Notes: generated by a model from the letters alone, not told the origin. A stretch of 64,000 nt of DNA from UBA10649 sp963700255 (GCA_963700255.1 CAVOWW010000030.1:1-64000); one strand, 5' to 3'; shown: positions 15,950-24,407, counted from the first letter of the stretch. Program-made: numbers and translations.

Positions 15950-18900
15950 GTGCAGGCGACGGCAACGGGTTCGCCGCCAGAGGCCAAGGTGCGAGGGCGC
16001 ATACCGGAGAGGACCGTTCTCCTCGTTGCGTCCTTCGGGGCCTTCCTAGCGTTCCTCGATGCGACCATCGTCAACGTCGCGTTCCCGAACATCCGCGAGT
16101 CGTTCCCGGACTCGACGATCTCCTCGCTGTCCTGGATCCTCAACGCCTACAGCATCGTCTTCGCAGCGTTCCTCGTCGTGTCGGGCCGGCTCGCCGATCT
16201 GGTCGGGCGACGGCGCACCTTCACCAACGGCGTGCTCGTCTTCACCGTCGCATCCGTGCTGTGCGCGATCGCTCCGAGCGTCGAGGTCCTCATCGCCTTC
16301 CGCCTCCTGCAGGCACTCGGTGCGGCACTGCTCGTGCCGGCGTCATTGGCACTCGTGGTCGAGGCATTCCCTGCGGAGAAGAGATCGCACGCGGTGGGAC
16401 TGTGGGGAGCTGCCGCTGCCCTCGCCGCCGGACTCGGACCGCCCATCGGCGGAGCGCTCGTCGAGTGGGGCGACTGGCGGTGGGCCTTCCTGGTCAACCT
16501 TCCCTTCGGACTGGCAGCGCTGTGGGCCGGCCGCCGGCTGCTCGTCGAGAGCCGGGCACCTGGGCACCGCCGTCTGCCCGACCTGCTGGGCGCAGCGGTC
16601 TCCGCGCTCATGCTGGGTGCCCTCACCCTCGGCATCGTCAAGGGAGGCGACTGGGGATGGACCAGCCCGGCGACCATCGCATGCTTCGTCGCGTCGGCAG
16701 CCCTGCTCGCCGTGTTCGTCATCAGCTCTCGTCGTCACCGTTCGCCACTCGTGGACCCGGCACTGCTGCGGATCCGACCGTTCGTGGTGGGCAACGTCGC
16801 GACGATCGTGGCCGGGGTCGGCTTCTATGCCTACCTGCTGACCAACATCCTGTGGCTGCAGTACGTGTGGGGCTACTCGATCCTCCTCTCCGGCCTGGCC
16901 GTGGTTCCCGGGGCGCTCGTGGCGGCGATCCTTGCCGCCCGACTGGGCCCGATCGCGCAGAAGCACGGCTACCGGAAGGTCATCGTGCCCGGCGCGATCG
17001 TGTGGGCACTCGCGTACCTCTGGTACGTCTTCCGGGTCGACGTGACACCGGACTTCTGGGGTGCATGGCTTCCTGGGCAGATCCTCTCCGGCATCGGCGT
17101 AGGGGCGACGCTGCCCGTTCTCGGCAGTGCGGCGCTGGGGGCGGTCCCGGGAGGGCGCTTCGCGACCGCCTCGGCCGTGAACTCGAGCGCACGCCAGATC
17201 GGCGGTGTCCTCGGCATCGCGATCCTCGTCGTGATCATCGGGACGCCGTCCGCCACCACCACGGTCGACAGCCTCCGGGCGGGCTGGCTCTTCAGCGCAG
17301 CGTGCTTCGCCGTGACCGCCGTCATTGCCATCTTCATCGGCAGGGTGCGGGCGCACGAGTCGGCCGTCGGTGACGACGACTCCATCCGTCCTGCGGCCAT
17401 CTCGGTACCTGACGCCGACAGCCTCGAGGCTCCGTCATCGTCGGCTCTCGCGCAGGCACCGCTGCTGTCGCGACTGCCCGACGACGTCCGCGCCCGGCTC
17501 GAGGCGGAGGCCGATCCGGTGGAGCTGCCCGCCGGCGCGCTGCTGTTCTCGGCCGGTGACCCGGCCGATGACGTGTATGTGCTCACGGCGGGCCTGCTCG
17601 ACGTCGAACAGGGCGGTGAGGTGATCCGTCAGCTCGGGGCCGGCGCCGTGCTCGGTGAGCTGGCGCTCCTCACCGGAGGGACCCGGTCAGCGTCCATCCG
17701 GGCGCGACGTGACAGTCACCTGCTGCGCGTCACGCACGAGACCTTCGACCGGGTGGTGTCCGATGACACCCGGGCGCTTCGGGCGCTGACGGAGGTCCTC
17801 GCCAGACAGCTCCAGGATGCAGCACCTGCCGCTCCGGGACGGCCGCCGAGGCCGCGCGTGGTGGCAGTGGCCGCGCTGCACGCGGGATCGTCGGCAGAGG
17901 CGGTGGCCGAGGCGATCGGCGACCAGCTGGCCACGATGCTCAGGCTGGCGCGGCCCGGGCGGGTGGGGCCGGACGGGCTCGAGCGTGCGGAGCGTGACAG
18001 CGAATGCGTGCTGCTGGTCGCGGATGATCCCTCCGACGAGTGGTGGGCCATGTGCGTGCGGCAGGCCGACCTGCTCGTCATGGTGGCGGCTTCCGACGCT
18101 TCGGTGGCCGCCGCCCCGCCACTCGGGCGCCCGCAGGTCGACCTCGTGCTGGTCGGGCCCGCGGCGCCCGGTGAGACGATTCGCCGCTGGCAGAGCACGC
18201 TCGACGCCTACCGCATCACCCAGGCCACGGGGCCGCTTCCTGCTGCGCTGCGCCCCCTCGCCGCCCGGATCGCTGGACGCTCGGTCGGGGTCGTCATGGG
18301 GGGTGGCGGTGCTCGTGCATTCGCCCATCTCGGAGTGCTCCTGGAGCTCGAGGCCGCGGGCATCGACGTCGACCGCGTGGCCGGAACCAGCCAGGGAGCC
18401 ATCATCTCCGCCGCGTACGCACGCGGGTTCGATGCCCAGACCTGTGTCGATCTCTGCTACGAGGAGTTCGTCCGCAACAACCCCTACAACGACTACGGGA
18501 TACCGACCGTCTCGATGGTCAAGGGCCGCAAGACCGAACGGGCGCTGCGCCGACGCCTGACCGGCATCCACATCGAGGAGCTGCCGCGTGCGTTCCGCTG
18601 CGTGAGCACCGACCTCCAGACGCGGGCTCCCTACGTCCACCGGACAGGGGATCTCACATCCGCGGTGATGTCGTCCATCAGCATCCCCGGCCTCTTCCCA
18701 CCACGCCGCGACGAGCAGCGCCTCCTCGTCGATGGTGGCGTCCTCGACAATCTCCCGGTCCACGTGCTGACCGAACGTGATGAGGGCCCGCTCATCGCCG
18801 TGAACATCGGCCTGGGCGGCGAGGCCAGGCCACGGTCGGCGGATGCTGCCGATGCAGCACCACCGAGGGTCCGCATTCCGGCTCTGGGGGAGACGCTGAT

Positions 18901-19084
18901 GCGCTCGGTGTTCATCGGCAGCGGCCGCGCGGTGCAGGAAGCGCGCGACGCCGGGGCGATCATCGTGTCCCCGTCGTCCGTCGGCGTGGGCCTCCTCGAG
19001 TTCCACCAGCTCGACCGGATGGTCGAGTCGGGTCGGCAGGCGGGCATTGCGCTCGTCGAGCAGGCGGGGCATCTCCTGCGCTGA
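15950..19084 (+). CDS. MFS transporter - cyclic-nucleotide-binding domain - patatin phospholipase fusion
   Basis: A 1044-aa three-part membrane protein. Residues about 20-465 are a 14-helix drug/H+ antiporter-type MFS domain (motif A GRLADLVGRRR). Residues about 500-615 are a cNMP-binding domain with an intact phosphate cassette (GELALLTGGTRSASIRA). Residues about 777-1044 are an NTE/RssA-type patatin with oxyanion GGGGAR, nucleophile GTSQG (about 811) and catalytic DGG (about 927). I chose GTG 15950, 5 nt after GAAGGAG; ATG 15908 is also in frame. The architecture and length match M. tuberculosis Rv3239c and Rv3728. A cyclic nucleotide could gate lysophospholipase activity at the transporter; this is inference. 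Confidence 0.9.
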   Translation: MQATATGSPPEAKVRGRIPERTVLLVASFGAFLAFLDATIVNVAFPNIRESFPDSTISSLSWILNAYSIVFAAFLVVSGRLADLVGRRRTFTNGVLVFTVASVLCAIAPSVEVLIAFRLLQALGAALLVPASLALVVEAFPAEKRSHAVGLWGAAAALAAGLGPPIGGALVEWGDWRWAFLVNLPFGLAALWAGRRLLVESRAPGHRRLPDLLGAAVSALMLGALTLGIVKGGDWGWTSPATIACFVASAALLAVFVISSRRHRSPLVDPALLRIRPFVVGNVATIVAGVGFYAYLLTNILWLQYVWGYSILLSGLAVVPGALVAAILAARLGPIAQKHGYRKVIVPGAIVWALAYLWYVFRVDVTPDFWGAWLPGQILSGIGVGATLPVLGSAALGAVPGGRFATASAVNSSARQIGGVLGIAILVVIIGTPSATTTVDSLRAGWLFSAACFAVTAVIAIFIGRVRAHESAVGDDDSIRPAAISVPDADSLEAPSSSALAQAPLLSRLPDDVRARLEAEADPVELPAGALLFSAGDPADDVYVLTAGLLDVEQGGEVIRQLGAGAVLGELALLTGGTRSASIRARRDSHLLRVTHETFDRVVSDDTRALRALTEVLARQLQDAAPAAPGRPPRPRVVAVAALHAGSSAEAVAEAIGDQLATMLRLARPGRVGPDGLERAERDSECVLLVADDPSDEWWAMCVRQADLLVMVAASDASVAAAPPLGRPQVDLVLVGPAAPGETIRRWQSTLDAYRITQATGPLPAALRPLAARIAGRSVGVVMGGGGARAFAHLGVLLELEAAGIDVDRVAGTSQGAIISAAYARGFDAQTCVDLCYEEFVRNNPYNDYGIPTVSMVKGRKTERALRRRLTGIHIEELPRAFRCVSTDLQTRAPYVHRTGDLTSAVMSSISIPGLFPPRRDEQRLLVDGGVLDNLPVHVLTERDEGPLIAVNIGLGGEARPRSADAADAAPPRVRIPALGETLMRSVFIGSGRAVQEARDAGAIIVSPSSVGVGLLEFHQLDRMVESGRQAGIALVEQAGHLLR

Positions 19085-19108
19085 CTCGGCTGGGGTGCAG
19101 CGTCTCAG

Positions 19109-19114
19109 TAGCAT
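19109..19114 (+). promoter_or_regulatory. -10 element TAGCAT for leaderless nitroreductase gene
   Basis: TAGCAT, 6 nt, ATG 19121. Confidence 0.5.
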
Positions 19115-19120
19115 CGCGCC

Positions 19121-19802
19121 ATGGTGGATCCGAGCGACTGGTCCGATTTCGTGCGGTCTCGCCGCAGCGTCCGCGACTTCCGGTCCGATCCCGTGCCGGA
19201 CGACGTGCTCCGTTCCGTCCTGGACGATGCGCTGGCGGCGCCGAGCTGGTCGAACACGCAGCCGTACCGACTGGCGGTCGCATCGGGCGAGCAGGCCGAC
19301 CGGATTCGTGACGGGCTCGCCCAGCGGATCGCCGAGGCGGTGGCTCCCGACGGCGACTTCGCGATCCCGCTGGTCTATCCCGAAGACCTCCAGGAGCGTC
19401 GACGTGCGACCGGCTACGGGCTGTACAGCGTGCTGGGCATCGATCGGTCGGACCGCAACGCACGCGATCGTCAGATGCTGCGCAACTTCGAGTTCTTCGG
19501 GGCCCCGACGGCCATCTTCGTGTTCGTTCATGACGGGCTCGGCGCCTACTCGGTGCTGGACGCGGGATTCCTGATGCAGACCCTCCTGCTCAGCGCGCAT
19601 GCGCGAGGGCTCGCGACCTGCGCGCAGGGGGCACTTGCGGTCTGGGCAGGACCCGTCCGAGCCGAGTTCGACGTGCCGGACCACTACCGACTGATCTGCG
19701 GCGTCTCCATCGGCTACGCCAGTGATCACCCGGTCAACCGGTACGATCCGGGCCGTCCGCGCGGTCGACGAGGTGCTCCTCGAGCCCACCGACCGCTGCT
19801 AG
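19121..19802 (+). CDS. Nitroreductase-family FMN protein, frameshift in last residues
   Basis: About 226 aa, FMN-dependent NAD(P)H oxidoreductase of the nitroreductase fold: RRSVRDFRSDPVPDDVL (FMN phosphate contact), APSWSNTQPYR and the C-terminal VCGVSIGYA-type strand (here ICGVSIGYASDHPVN). One extra base near 19760 spoils the end: in the corrected frame it closes AVDEVLLEPTDRC with TAG 19800-19802. As written the frame runs on to 19915 through the next gene. That stop codon is also the first three bases of the next gene's -10 box. Confidence 0.82.
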
Positions 19803-19805
19803 CGT
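19800..19805 (+). promoter_or_regulatory. -10 element TAGCGT for leaderless PemK-like gene
   Basis: TAGCGT, 6 nt, ATG 19812; it overlaps the repaired nitroreductase stop. Confidence 0.5.
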
Positions 19806-19811
19806 CCCGTC

Positions 19812-20339
19812 ATGTCCTACCCCGACCCGTCCGGCGAGCCCGCACCCGAGCGCGGCGGCGCCTACACCTATGCCGGTCCGATCAGCTGGGAGTACAGCCC
19901 GGAGCTGGACCGTGACGCGGACCCGGGCGAGATCGTCTGGACCTGGGTGGCGTTCGAGGAGGACGCCCACGTGGGCAAGGACCGGCCTGTGGCCGTCGTC
20001 GGTCGAGCGGACGACGGCAGGCTCGTCGCGCTCATGCTGTCGAGCAAGGAGCACGATGGCGACCGAGGCTGGATCTCCATCGGCACCGGCCCCTGGGACA
20101 AGGAAGGCCGTGAGAGCTGGGTCCGTCGCGATCGCGTCCTCGCGGTGCACGCGGGCGCGGTCCGGCGCGAGGGCGCGATCATGCCGAGGAGCACGTATGA
20201 GGCGATCGTCGCGGGCATGGGTGGGGCTGCTCGCGGCTCAACTCAGCGGCCGACACCGACACCGTCCGGTCCGACCGCTCCGAAGGGTGCGCGGCCAGGG
20301 ATCCTCGCACGACTGCGGAGGATGCTCACCGGCAAGTAG
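19812..20339 (+). CDS. PemK/MazF-like protein
   Basis: A 175-aa protein of the PemK-like group found widely in actinobacteria. The core PGEIVWTWVAFEEDAHVGKDRPVAVVGR keeps the MazF-fold start and the GKDRP loop, and SWVRRDRVLAVHAGAVRREGAIMPRSTYE keeps the second half. A proline/threonine-rich linker and a basic C-terminal helix (ARLRRMLTGK) follow. No small antitoxin ORF precedes or follows, so a toxin role is doubtful; many such longer homologues are solitary. It is read from its own leaderless promoter. Confidence 0.75.
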   Translation: MSYPDPSGEPAPERGGAYTYAGPISWEYSPELDRDADPGEIVWTWVAFEEDAHVGKDRPVAVVGRADDGRLVALMLSSKEHDGDRGWISIGTGPWDKEGRESWVRRDRVLAVHAGAVRREGAIMPRSTYEAIVAGMGGAARGSTQRPTPTPSGPTAPKGARPGILARLRRMLTGK

Positions 20340-20402
20340 GGCCGTCGTCGATGCGCGTGCATTCCGTCAGGTAACGATGTGATTGCAGGCGTCCGTCGTG
20401 AC

Positions 20403-20432
20403 TTGCGCGCCGCGCCCGGTTGTCGCTAATGT
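20403..20432 (+). promoter_or_regulatory. Candidate promoter of the structured leader
   Basis: TTGCGC (20403-20408) and TAATGT (20427-20432) with an 18-bp spacer, placed 40-45 bp upstream of the first hairpin of the leader region. The match is moderate. Confidence 0.35.
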
Positions 20433-20473
20433 CGCGTTCTCGCGATCACCGCAGTGTTCGCGTTGTCAGCAGA

Positions 20474-20600
20474 CAGGGGTCATTCATGTTGAATCGCAAG
20501 GACTTCACGTCCTAGACCCCTGCTGCGCGCATCCGTTCTCGGACTAGCGCCCCGGTCGAGCCCGTGGCTCGACCGCTCACGTTGCACCTCTCGCAACTGC
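20474..20600 (+). promoter_or_regulatory. Structured intergenic leader with three hairpins
   Basis: The longest gap in the window (20340-20701) holds ordered structure. An outer stem CAGGGGTC/GACCCCTG (20474-20481 with 20515-20522) encloses a nine-codon ORF and buries its AGGGG ribosome site. Inside is a GGAC-TTCAC-GTCC hairpin. Then come a perfect 10-bp stem with a 3-nt loop (20553-20575) and a GTTGC/GCAAC stem near 20581-20597. I do not recognise a known riboswitch class. It leads toward the small ORF at 20702. Confidence 0.45.
20486..20515 (+). CDS. Nine-residue leader-peptide-like ORF
   Basis: Encodes MLNRKDFTS and stop, with an AGGGG site 7-8 nt upstream. The ORF lies wholly inside a stem-loop whose 5' arm is its own ribosome site. 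Its size and position fit a regulatory leader peptide; there is no homology evidence. Confidence 0.3.
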   Translation: MLNRKDFTS

Positions 20601-20701
20601 ACCCGGCACACCCATCGCCCTACCCGGGCAACGGTGCTGTCGACATCTGGTGAACCTCATCCCGGCACGGGTCGATCACTCGTTGCCTGAATGGAGATGT
20701 C

Positions 20702-20962
20702 ATGAAGACACGAGAGTCCCACAGGACCTCGACGCGTCTCGGCGTTCGCGCCCGAGGCGTGGCAGCGGTGACGGCGCTGGCCGTCGCCGGAGTGCGCGCG
20801 GTCGTGACCGCAGGCGCTCGACTGGCAGCCGCGGACGCCACCCCGGTCGCCGACGACAGGCGAGCACGCCGGCGGTCTCGTCGCGTCGGTGCCTCAGCAC
20901 GGGTCAGGGGCGCGCCGGCCCCGCGCTCGTGGGCGCAGGGCTTCGACAAGCCGCTGGCGTGA
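20702..20962 (+). CDS. Small Arg-rich exported peptide candidate, unknown
   Basis: An 86-aa ORF with a TGGAG ribosome site 8 nt upstream and a strong terminator starting 2 bp after its stop, so it looks like a real transcription unit despite a shadow-like composition. Residues 1-18 are basic, then a hydrophobic stretch (GVAAVTALAVAGVRAVVTAGA) suggests a signal peptide, followed by a very Arg-rich part and a WAQGFDKPLA tail. A frameshift inside a longer secreted protein is possible given the indels elsewhere. No family is recognised. Confidence 0.35.
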   Translation: MKTRESHRTSTRLGVRARGVAAVTALAVAGVRAVVTAGARLAAADATPVADDRRARRRSRRVGASARVRGAPAPRSWAQGFDKPLA

Positions 20963-20963
20963 C

Positions 20964-21004
20964 GGCGACCTGGTCGGGAGCGAGAAGCTCCCGACCAGGT
21001 CGCC
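20964..21004 (+). terminator. Strong terminator hairpin
   Basis: A perfect 18-bp stem (20964-20981 with 20987-21004) and a GAGAA loop, without a T tract. It closes the small transcription unit before the TPP-enzyme gene. Confidence 0.8.
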
Positions 21005-21035
21005 TGACCGGGAGGTCAAAGCCCGGGTACGTCAG

Positions 21036-21041
21036 TACGGT
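21036..21041 (+). promoter_or_regulatory. -10 element TACGGT for leaderless TPP-enzyme gene
   Basis: TACGGT, 6 nt, ATG 21048. Confidence 0.5.
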
Positions 21042-21047
21042 GCGGGG

Positions 21048-22709
21048 ATGGAACCTGTACACGGTGGCGAGCACATCATCGACGCGGCGCGTGCAGCCGG
21101 CGTCTCCACGGTCTTCTCCCTGTCCGGCGCGCACATCTTTCCGGTGTACGACGCCGCTGTGGGAGGCAAGGACCGCGTCGAGGCTGCCCCGGATCGCATT
21201 GCGGCCGAGCGAGGTGGGCCACTGCGCCTGGTCGACACGCGGCACGAGCAGACGGCGGTGTTCGCGGCCGAGGCGACGGGCCGGCTCACCAGGACTCCTG
21301 GCTTCGCCGCCGTGACGGCGGGACCCGGCGTCACGAACGCCGTCAGCGGCATCGCCACGGCGCACTTCAACGGCACCCCGATGGTCGTGCTGGGCGGGCG
21401 CTCGCCGGACTCGCGCTGGGGCCAGGGGGCCCTTCAGGAGCTGGACCAGCCGCCGATCCTGGATCCCATCACGAAGGGTGCCTGGACGACGCATGACGTG
21501 AACGAGATCCGCGCTGACGGCGACCGTGCCTTCGCGCTTGCCGCCGGGGTGCACAGCGGACCGGTGTTCTGGGACATCCCGATCGACGTGATCTTCGCGC
21601 CGGCCCCGCGGGAGGATCGGCCGGTCGTCGCCCCGGTGCAGGCTGCCGAGCCGGACCCCGACTCGATCGCGGCCGCACGCGCCCTCCTGGACGCGGCCCG
21701 CCATCCCGTCGTGATCCTCAGCAGCGGGGTGTGGATGAGCGACGCTGTCGAGGCGGCCCGCCACCTCGTCTCCTCGAGGAACCTGCCGGTCATCGCCAAC
21801 GGAATGGGACGCGGGGTGATCCCGCCGAGCGATCCGCATCTGGTGACCCGCGCACGCTCGGCGGCATTCGCGGGGGCCGACCTCGTGATCGTCGTGGGCA
21901 CCCCCCTCGACTTCCGGCTCGGGTACGGCACCTTCGGCGACCCGCCTGCGCAGGTCATCCACGTCGTGGACGCCGAGACCGAGCGGTCGGGTGCTGCGTC
22001 GGTGGCGTGCGCCCTCGTCGGCGACCTGTCGATGAGTCTCCTGGCGTTGGCCGAAGGCACCGCCGCGGACGGCGCATGGGTCGAGTCGCTTCGCGCGAAG
22101 GCCAGCGCTGCGGTTGCGGCCGACGGAGCGGACCTGGCGAACGATCGCAGCCCGATCCATCCGGCCCGGATCTACGGTGAGCTGCTGCCGAGGCTGACGC
22201 CGGACTCCGTCGTCATCGGCGATGGAGGCGACTTCGTGTCGTTCGCCGGCCGGTACATCGAGCCGGAGCAGCCCGGCCGCTGGCTGGACCCGGGCCCCTA
22301 CGGGTGCCTCGGCACCGGGCCCGGCTTCGCGCTCGCGGCGGGGCTGGTCCACCCGCAGTCGCCGCTGTTCCTCCTCATGGGCGACGGCGCGGCCGGCTTC
22401 TCGCTGATGGATGTCGACTCCCTCGTCCGCCACCGGATCCCCGCCGTCATGATCGTCGGCAACAACGCCGGCTGGGCGCTGGAGAAGCAGCCGATGCGCC
22501 TGCTGTACGGCTACGACGTCATCGCCGACCTGGCGCCGACGCACTACGACGAGATCGTCGTCGCGCTGGGTGGCGGGGGCGAGACGGTCACCGACCCCGC
22601 TCAGGTCGGTCCGGCCATCGACCGGGCGATGGCGTCCGGGATCCCGTACCTCGTCAACGTCATGACGGACCGTGACGCCGCCTACCCCCGTTCGACGCTC
22701 GGGATCTAG
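21048..22709 (+). CDS. Thiamine-diphosphate enzyme (acetolactate synthase / 2-hydroxyacyl-CoA lyase-like)
   Basis: A 553-aa enzyme with the three domains of the acetolactate-synthase/oxalyl-CoA-decarboxylase superfamily. The catalytic Glu is E67 in DTRHEQTAVFAAEA. The ThDP/Mg2+ motif starts at G445 (GDGAAGFSLMDVDSLVRH) and ends in GNNAGW. The middle domain (about 190-320) has no obvious FAD-type signature. Substrate specificity cannot be read off. The following thioesterase and facing MaoC and FabG genes suggest a role with acyl-CoA substrates rather than branched-chain amino-acid synthesis. An earlier open frame from 20889 overlaps the terminator and is rejected. Confidence 0.8.
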   Translation: MEPVHGGEHIIDAARAAGVSTVFSLSGAHIFPVYDAAVGGKDRVEAAPDRIAAERGGPLRLVDTRHEQTAVFAAEATGRLTRTPGFAAVTAGPGVTNAVSGIATAHFNGTPMVVLGGRSPDSRWGQGALQELDQPPILDPITKGAWTTHDVNEIRADGDRAFALAAGVHSGPVFWDIPIDVIFAPAPREDRPVVAPVQAAEPDPDSIAAARALLDAARHPVVILSSGVWMSDAVEAARHLVSSRNLPVIANGMGRGVIPPSDPHLVTRARSAAFAGADLVIVVGTPLDFRLGYGTFGDPPAQVIHVVDAETERSGAASVACALVGDLSMSLLALAEGTAADGAWVESLRAKASAAVAADGADLANDRSPIHPARIYGELLPRLTPDSVVIGDGGDFVSFAGRYIEPEQPGRWLDPGPYGCLGTGPGFALAAGLVHPQSPLFLLMGDGAAGFSLMDVDSLVRHRIPAVMIVGNNAGWALEKQPMRLLYGYDVIADLAPTHYDEIVVALGGGGETVTDPAQVGPAIDRAMASGIPYLVNVMTDRDAAYPRSTLGI

Positions 22710-22711
22710 TC

Positions 22712-23182
22712 GTGGCCCAGGAGACCATTGCCTCCCTGAGCATCCAGGAACGCCTGTACCCGGATGCCACCTGCTTCGGGTGTGGCCTGGCCAACCCGAA
22801 GGGGCTGCACCTGCGCAGCTATGCGCAGGACGACGTCGTCGTCGCGACGTTCATGCCATGGCCGGAGCACGACAACGGCCTGGGCTACCTCAATGGGGGC
22901 ATCATCGCGACGCTCCTCGACTGCCACAGTGGCGCCGCCGTCTTCCACGAGGCCGATCTCCAGGGCTGGCAGGCGTTCCCCGGCGCGGCGTACGCGTTCG
23001 TCACCGCGGGGCTCGACGTGCGCTACCTCCGGCCGGCGCCGCTGAGCGAGCCAGTCGAGCTGAGGGCCGTCGTGGCTGCAGCCGACGAGTCGGTCATCAC
23101 TGTCGACGTCCAGCTCGTATGGGACGGCAAGGCACGCGCCGAGGCCTCGACGCTGTGGAAGCGCTGGCGCCCGCGCTCCTAG
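22712..23182 (+). CDS. PaaI-family hotdog thioesterase
   Basis: A 156-aa hotdog-fold acyl-CoA thioesterase-like protein. The conserved N-terminal CFGCGLANPKGLHL (residues about 21-34) and the helix motif NGGIIATLLDCHSGAA (catalytic region, replacing HGG with NGG) identify the family. GTG 22712 lies 2 bp after the TPP-enzyme stop, so the two are co-transcribed and probably coupled. Its stop shares CTAG (23179-23182) with the convergent MaoC gene. Confidence 0.85.
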   Translation: MAQETIASLSIQERLYPDATCFGCGLANPKGLHLRSYAQDDVVVATFMPWPEHDNGLGYLNGGIIATLLDCHSGAAVFHEADLQGWQAFPGAAYAFVTAGLDVRYLRPAPLSEPVELRAVVAAADESVITVDVQLVWDGKARAEASTLWKRWRPRS

Positions 23183-23631
23183 CGGATGAGGAGCGTGATC
23201 AGGTCGGCGATGCATGCCGGCTTGCCGCCGTCGTCGAGGCGCACCTCGACGGACACGACGGCCTTGACTCCCATCGCGGTCTCCTCGATGGAGGTCAAGG
23301 TGGCGCTGGCCTGGATGCGCGATCCCGCGGGCACGGGCCGGATGAAGCGGATTCGATCGCTGCCGTAGTTCATGAACGCCTGGAGCCCGTCGACGGTGAA
23401 CGTCTCACCCAGCATGACGGGGACCATGCTGAGGGTGAGGAAACCGTGCGCGATCGTGCCGCCGAAGGGACCGTCGGCCGCGCGCACCGGATCCACGTGG
23501 ATCCACTGATGGTCCCCGGTGGCCTCGGCGAAGGTGTCGATCCGGTCCTGGTCGACGGTCATCCACGGACTGTCCCCGAGGTGGGTGCCCACGGCGGCGC
23601 AGAACTCGTCGATGCTGGTGAAGGTGCGCAT
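23179..23631 (-). CDS. MaoC-like (R)-specific enoyl-CoA hydratase
   Basis: A 150-aa single-hotdog hydratase. The catalytic motif ATGDHQWIHVDPVRA (Asp and His) is followed by PFGGTIAHGFLTLSM, the standard hydratase-2 signature. It would hydrate trans-2-enoyl-CoA to (R)-3-hydroxyacyl-CoA. ATG 23631 has a GGAGGGG site overlapping the upstream fabG-like gene's end region. With the preceding reductase it forms a two-gene operon for 3-hydroxyacyl-CoA interconversion. Confidence 0.88.
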   Translation of the reverse strand: MRTFTSIDEFCAAVGTHLGDSPWMTVDQDRIDTFAEATGDHQWIHVDPVRAADGPFGGTIAHGFLTLSMVPVMLGETFTVDGLQAFMNYGSDRIRFIRPVPAGSRIQASATLTSIEETAMGVKAVVSVEVRLDDGGKPACIADLITLLIR

Positions 23632-23639
23632 CACCCCTC

Positions 23640-24401
23640 CTAGTCCGTGGGTCCGCCGGCGACGTAGATGACCTGGCCGGAGATGAACGACGCATCGTCG
23701 GAGGCCAGGAACGAGACGGTGTTGGCGATGTCGTCCGGCACGCCGACCCGGCGGACGGCCGTCTCCTTGGCGATGGCCTCCTGGAACTCCTCGAAGGAGA
23801 CACCCATGCGCTCCGCTGTGGCGGCGGTCATGTCCGACGCGATGAAGCCGGGGGCGATGGCGTTGGCCGTGACCCCGAACGGGCCGAGCTCGAGGGCGAG
23901 CGTCTTGGTGAAGCCCTGCAGGCCCGCCTTGGCGGCCGAGTAGTTCACCTGCCCCCGGTTGCCCAGCGCAGAGACACTCGAGAGGTTGACGATGCGGCCC
24001 CATCGGGCGCTGACCATGTGGCTCTGGACGGCCCGCGACATGAGGAAGGCGCCGCGCAGGTGTACCGACATCACGGCATCCCAGTCGTCGACCGTCATCT
24101 TGAACAGCAGGTTGTCCCGGAGGATGCCGGCGTTGTTCACCAGCACGGTGGGGGAGCCGAGCTCGTCGACGATCCGTGCCAGCGCGGCTGCCACGGCCTC
24201 CTCGGAGGCGACATCGGCGCCGACCGCCAGAGCCGACCCTCCGGATGCCGTGATCTGGTCGACGACGGTCGCGCAGGAGCCCTCGTCGAGGTCGAGGACG
24301 GCGACGGCGAGGCCGTCGCGGGCGAGGCGGCGGGCGGTGGCGGCACCGATGCCGCGTGCGGCTCCGGTGATGACGGCGATGCGGGGGGTCTCGTGGCTCA
24401 C
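23640..24401 (-). CDS. 3-oxoacyl-ACP/acyl-CoA reductase (FabG-like SDR)
   Basis: A 253-aa classical short-chain dehydrogenase: TGAARGIGAAT (NAD(P) loop, residues 11-21), NNAG (about 89), catalytic Ser in NLSSVSA and YSAAK (about 154-158), and an IAPGFIASDM loop. It interconverts 3-oxoacyl and 3-hydroxyacyl thioesters. The MaoC gene starts 8 bp after its stop. GTG 24401 lies 6 nt after CAGACT (24408-24413 on the complement), so this operon is probably leaderless. Confidence 0.9.
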   Translation of the reverse strand: MSHETPRIAVITGAARGIGAATARRLARDGLAVAVLDLDEGSCATVVDQITASGGSALAVGADVASEEAVAAALARIVDELGSPTVLVNNAGILRDNLLFKMTVDDWDAVMSVHLRGAFLMSRAVQSHMVSARWGRIVNLSSVSALGNRGQVNYSAAKAGLQGFTKTLALELGPFGVTANAIAPGFIASDMTAATAERMGVSFEEFQEAIAKETAVRRVGVPDDIANTVSFLASDDASFISGQVIYVAGGPTD

Positions 24402-24407
24402 GTGGCC

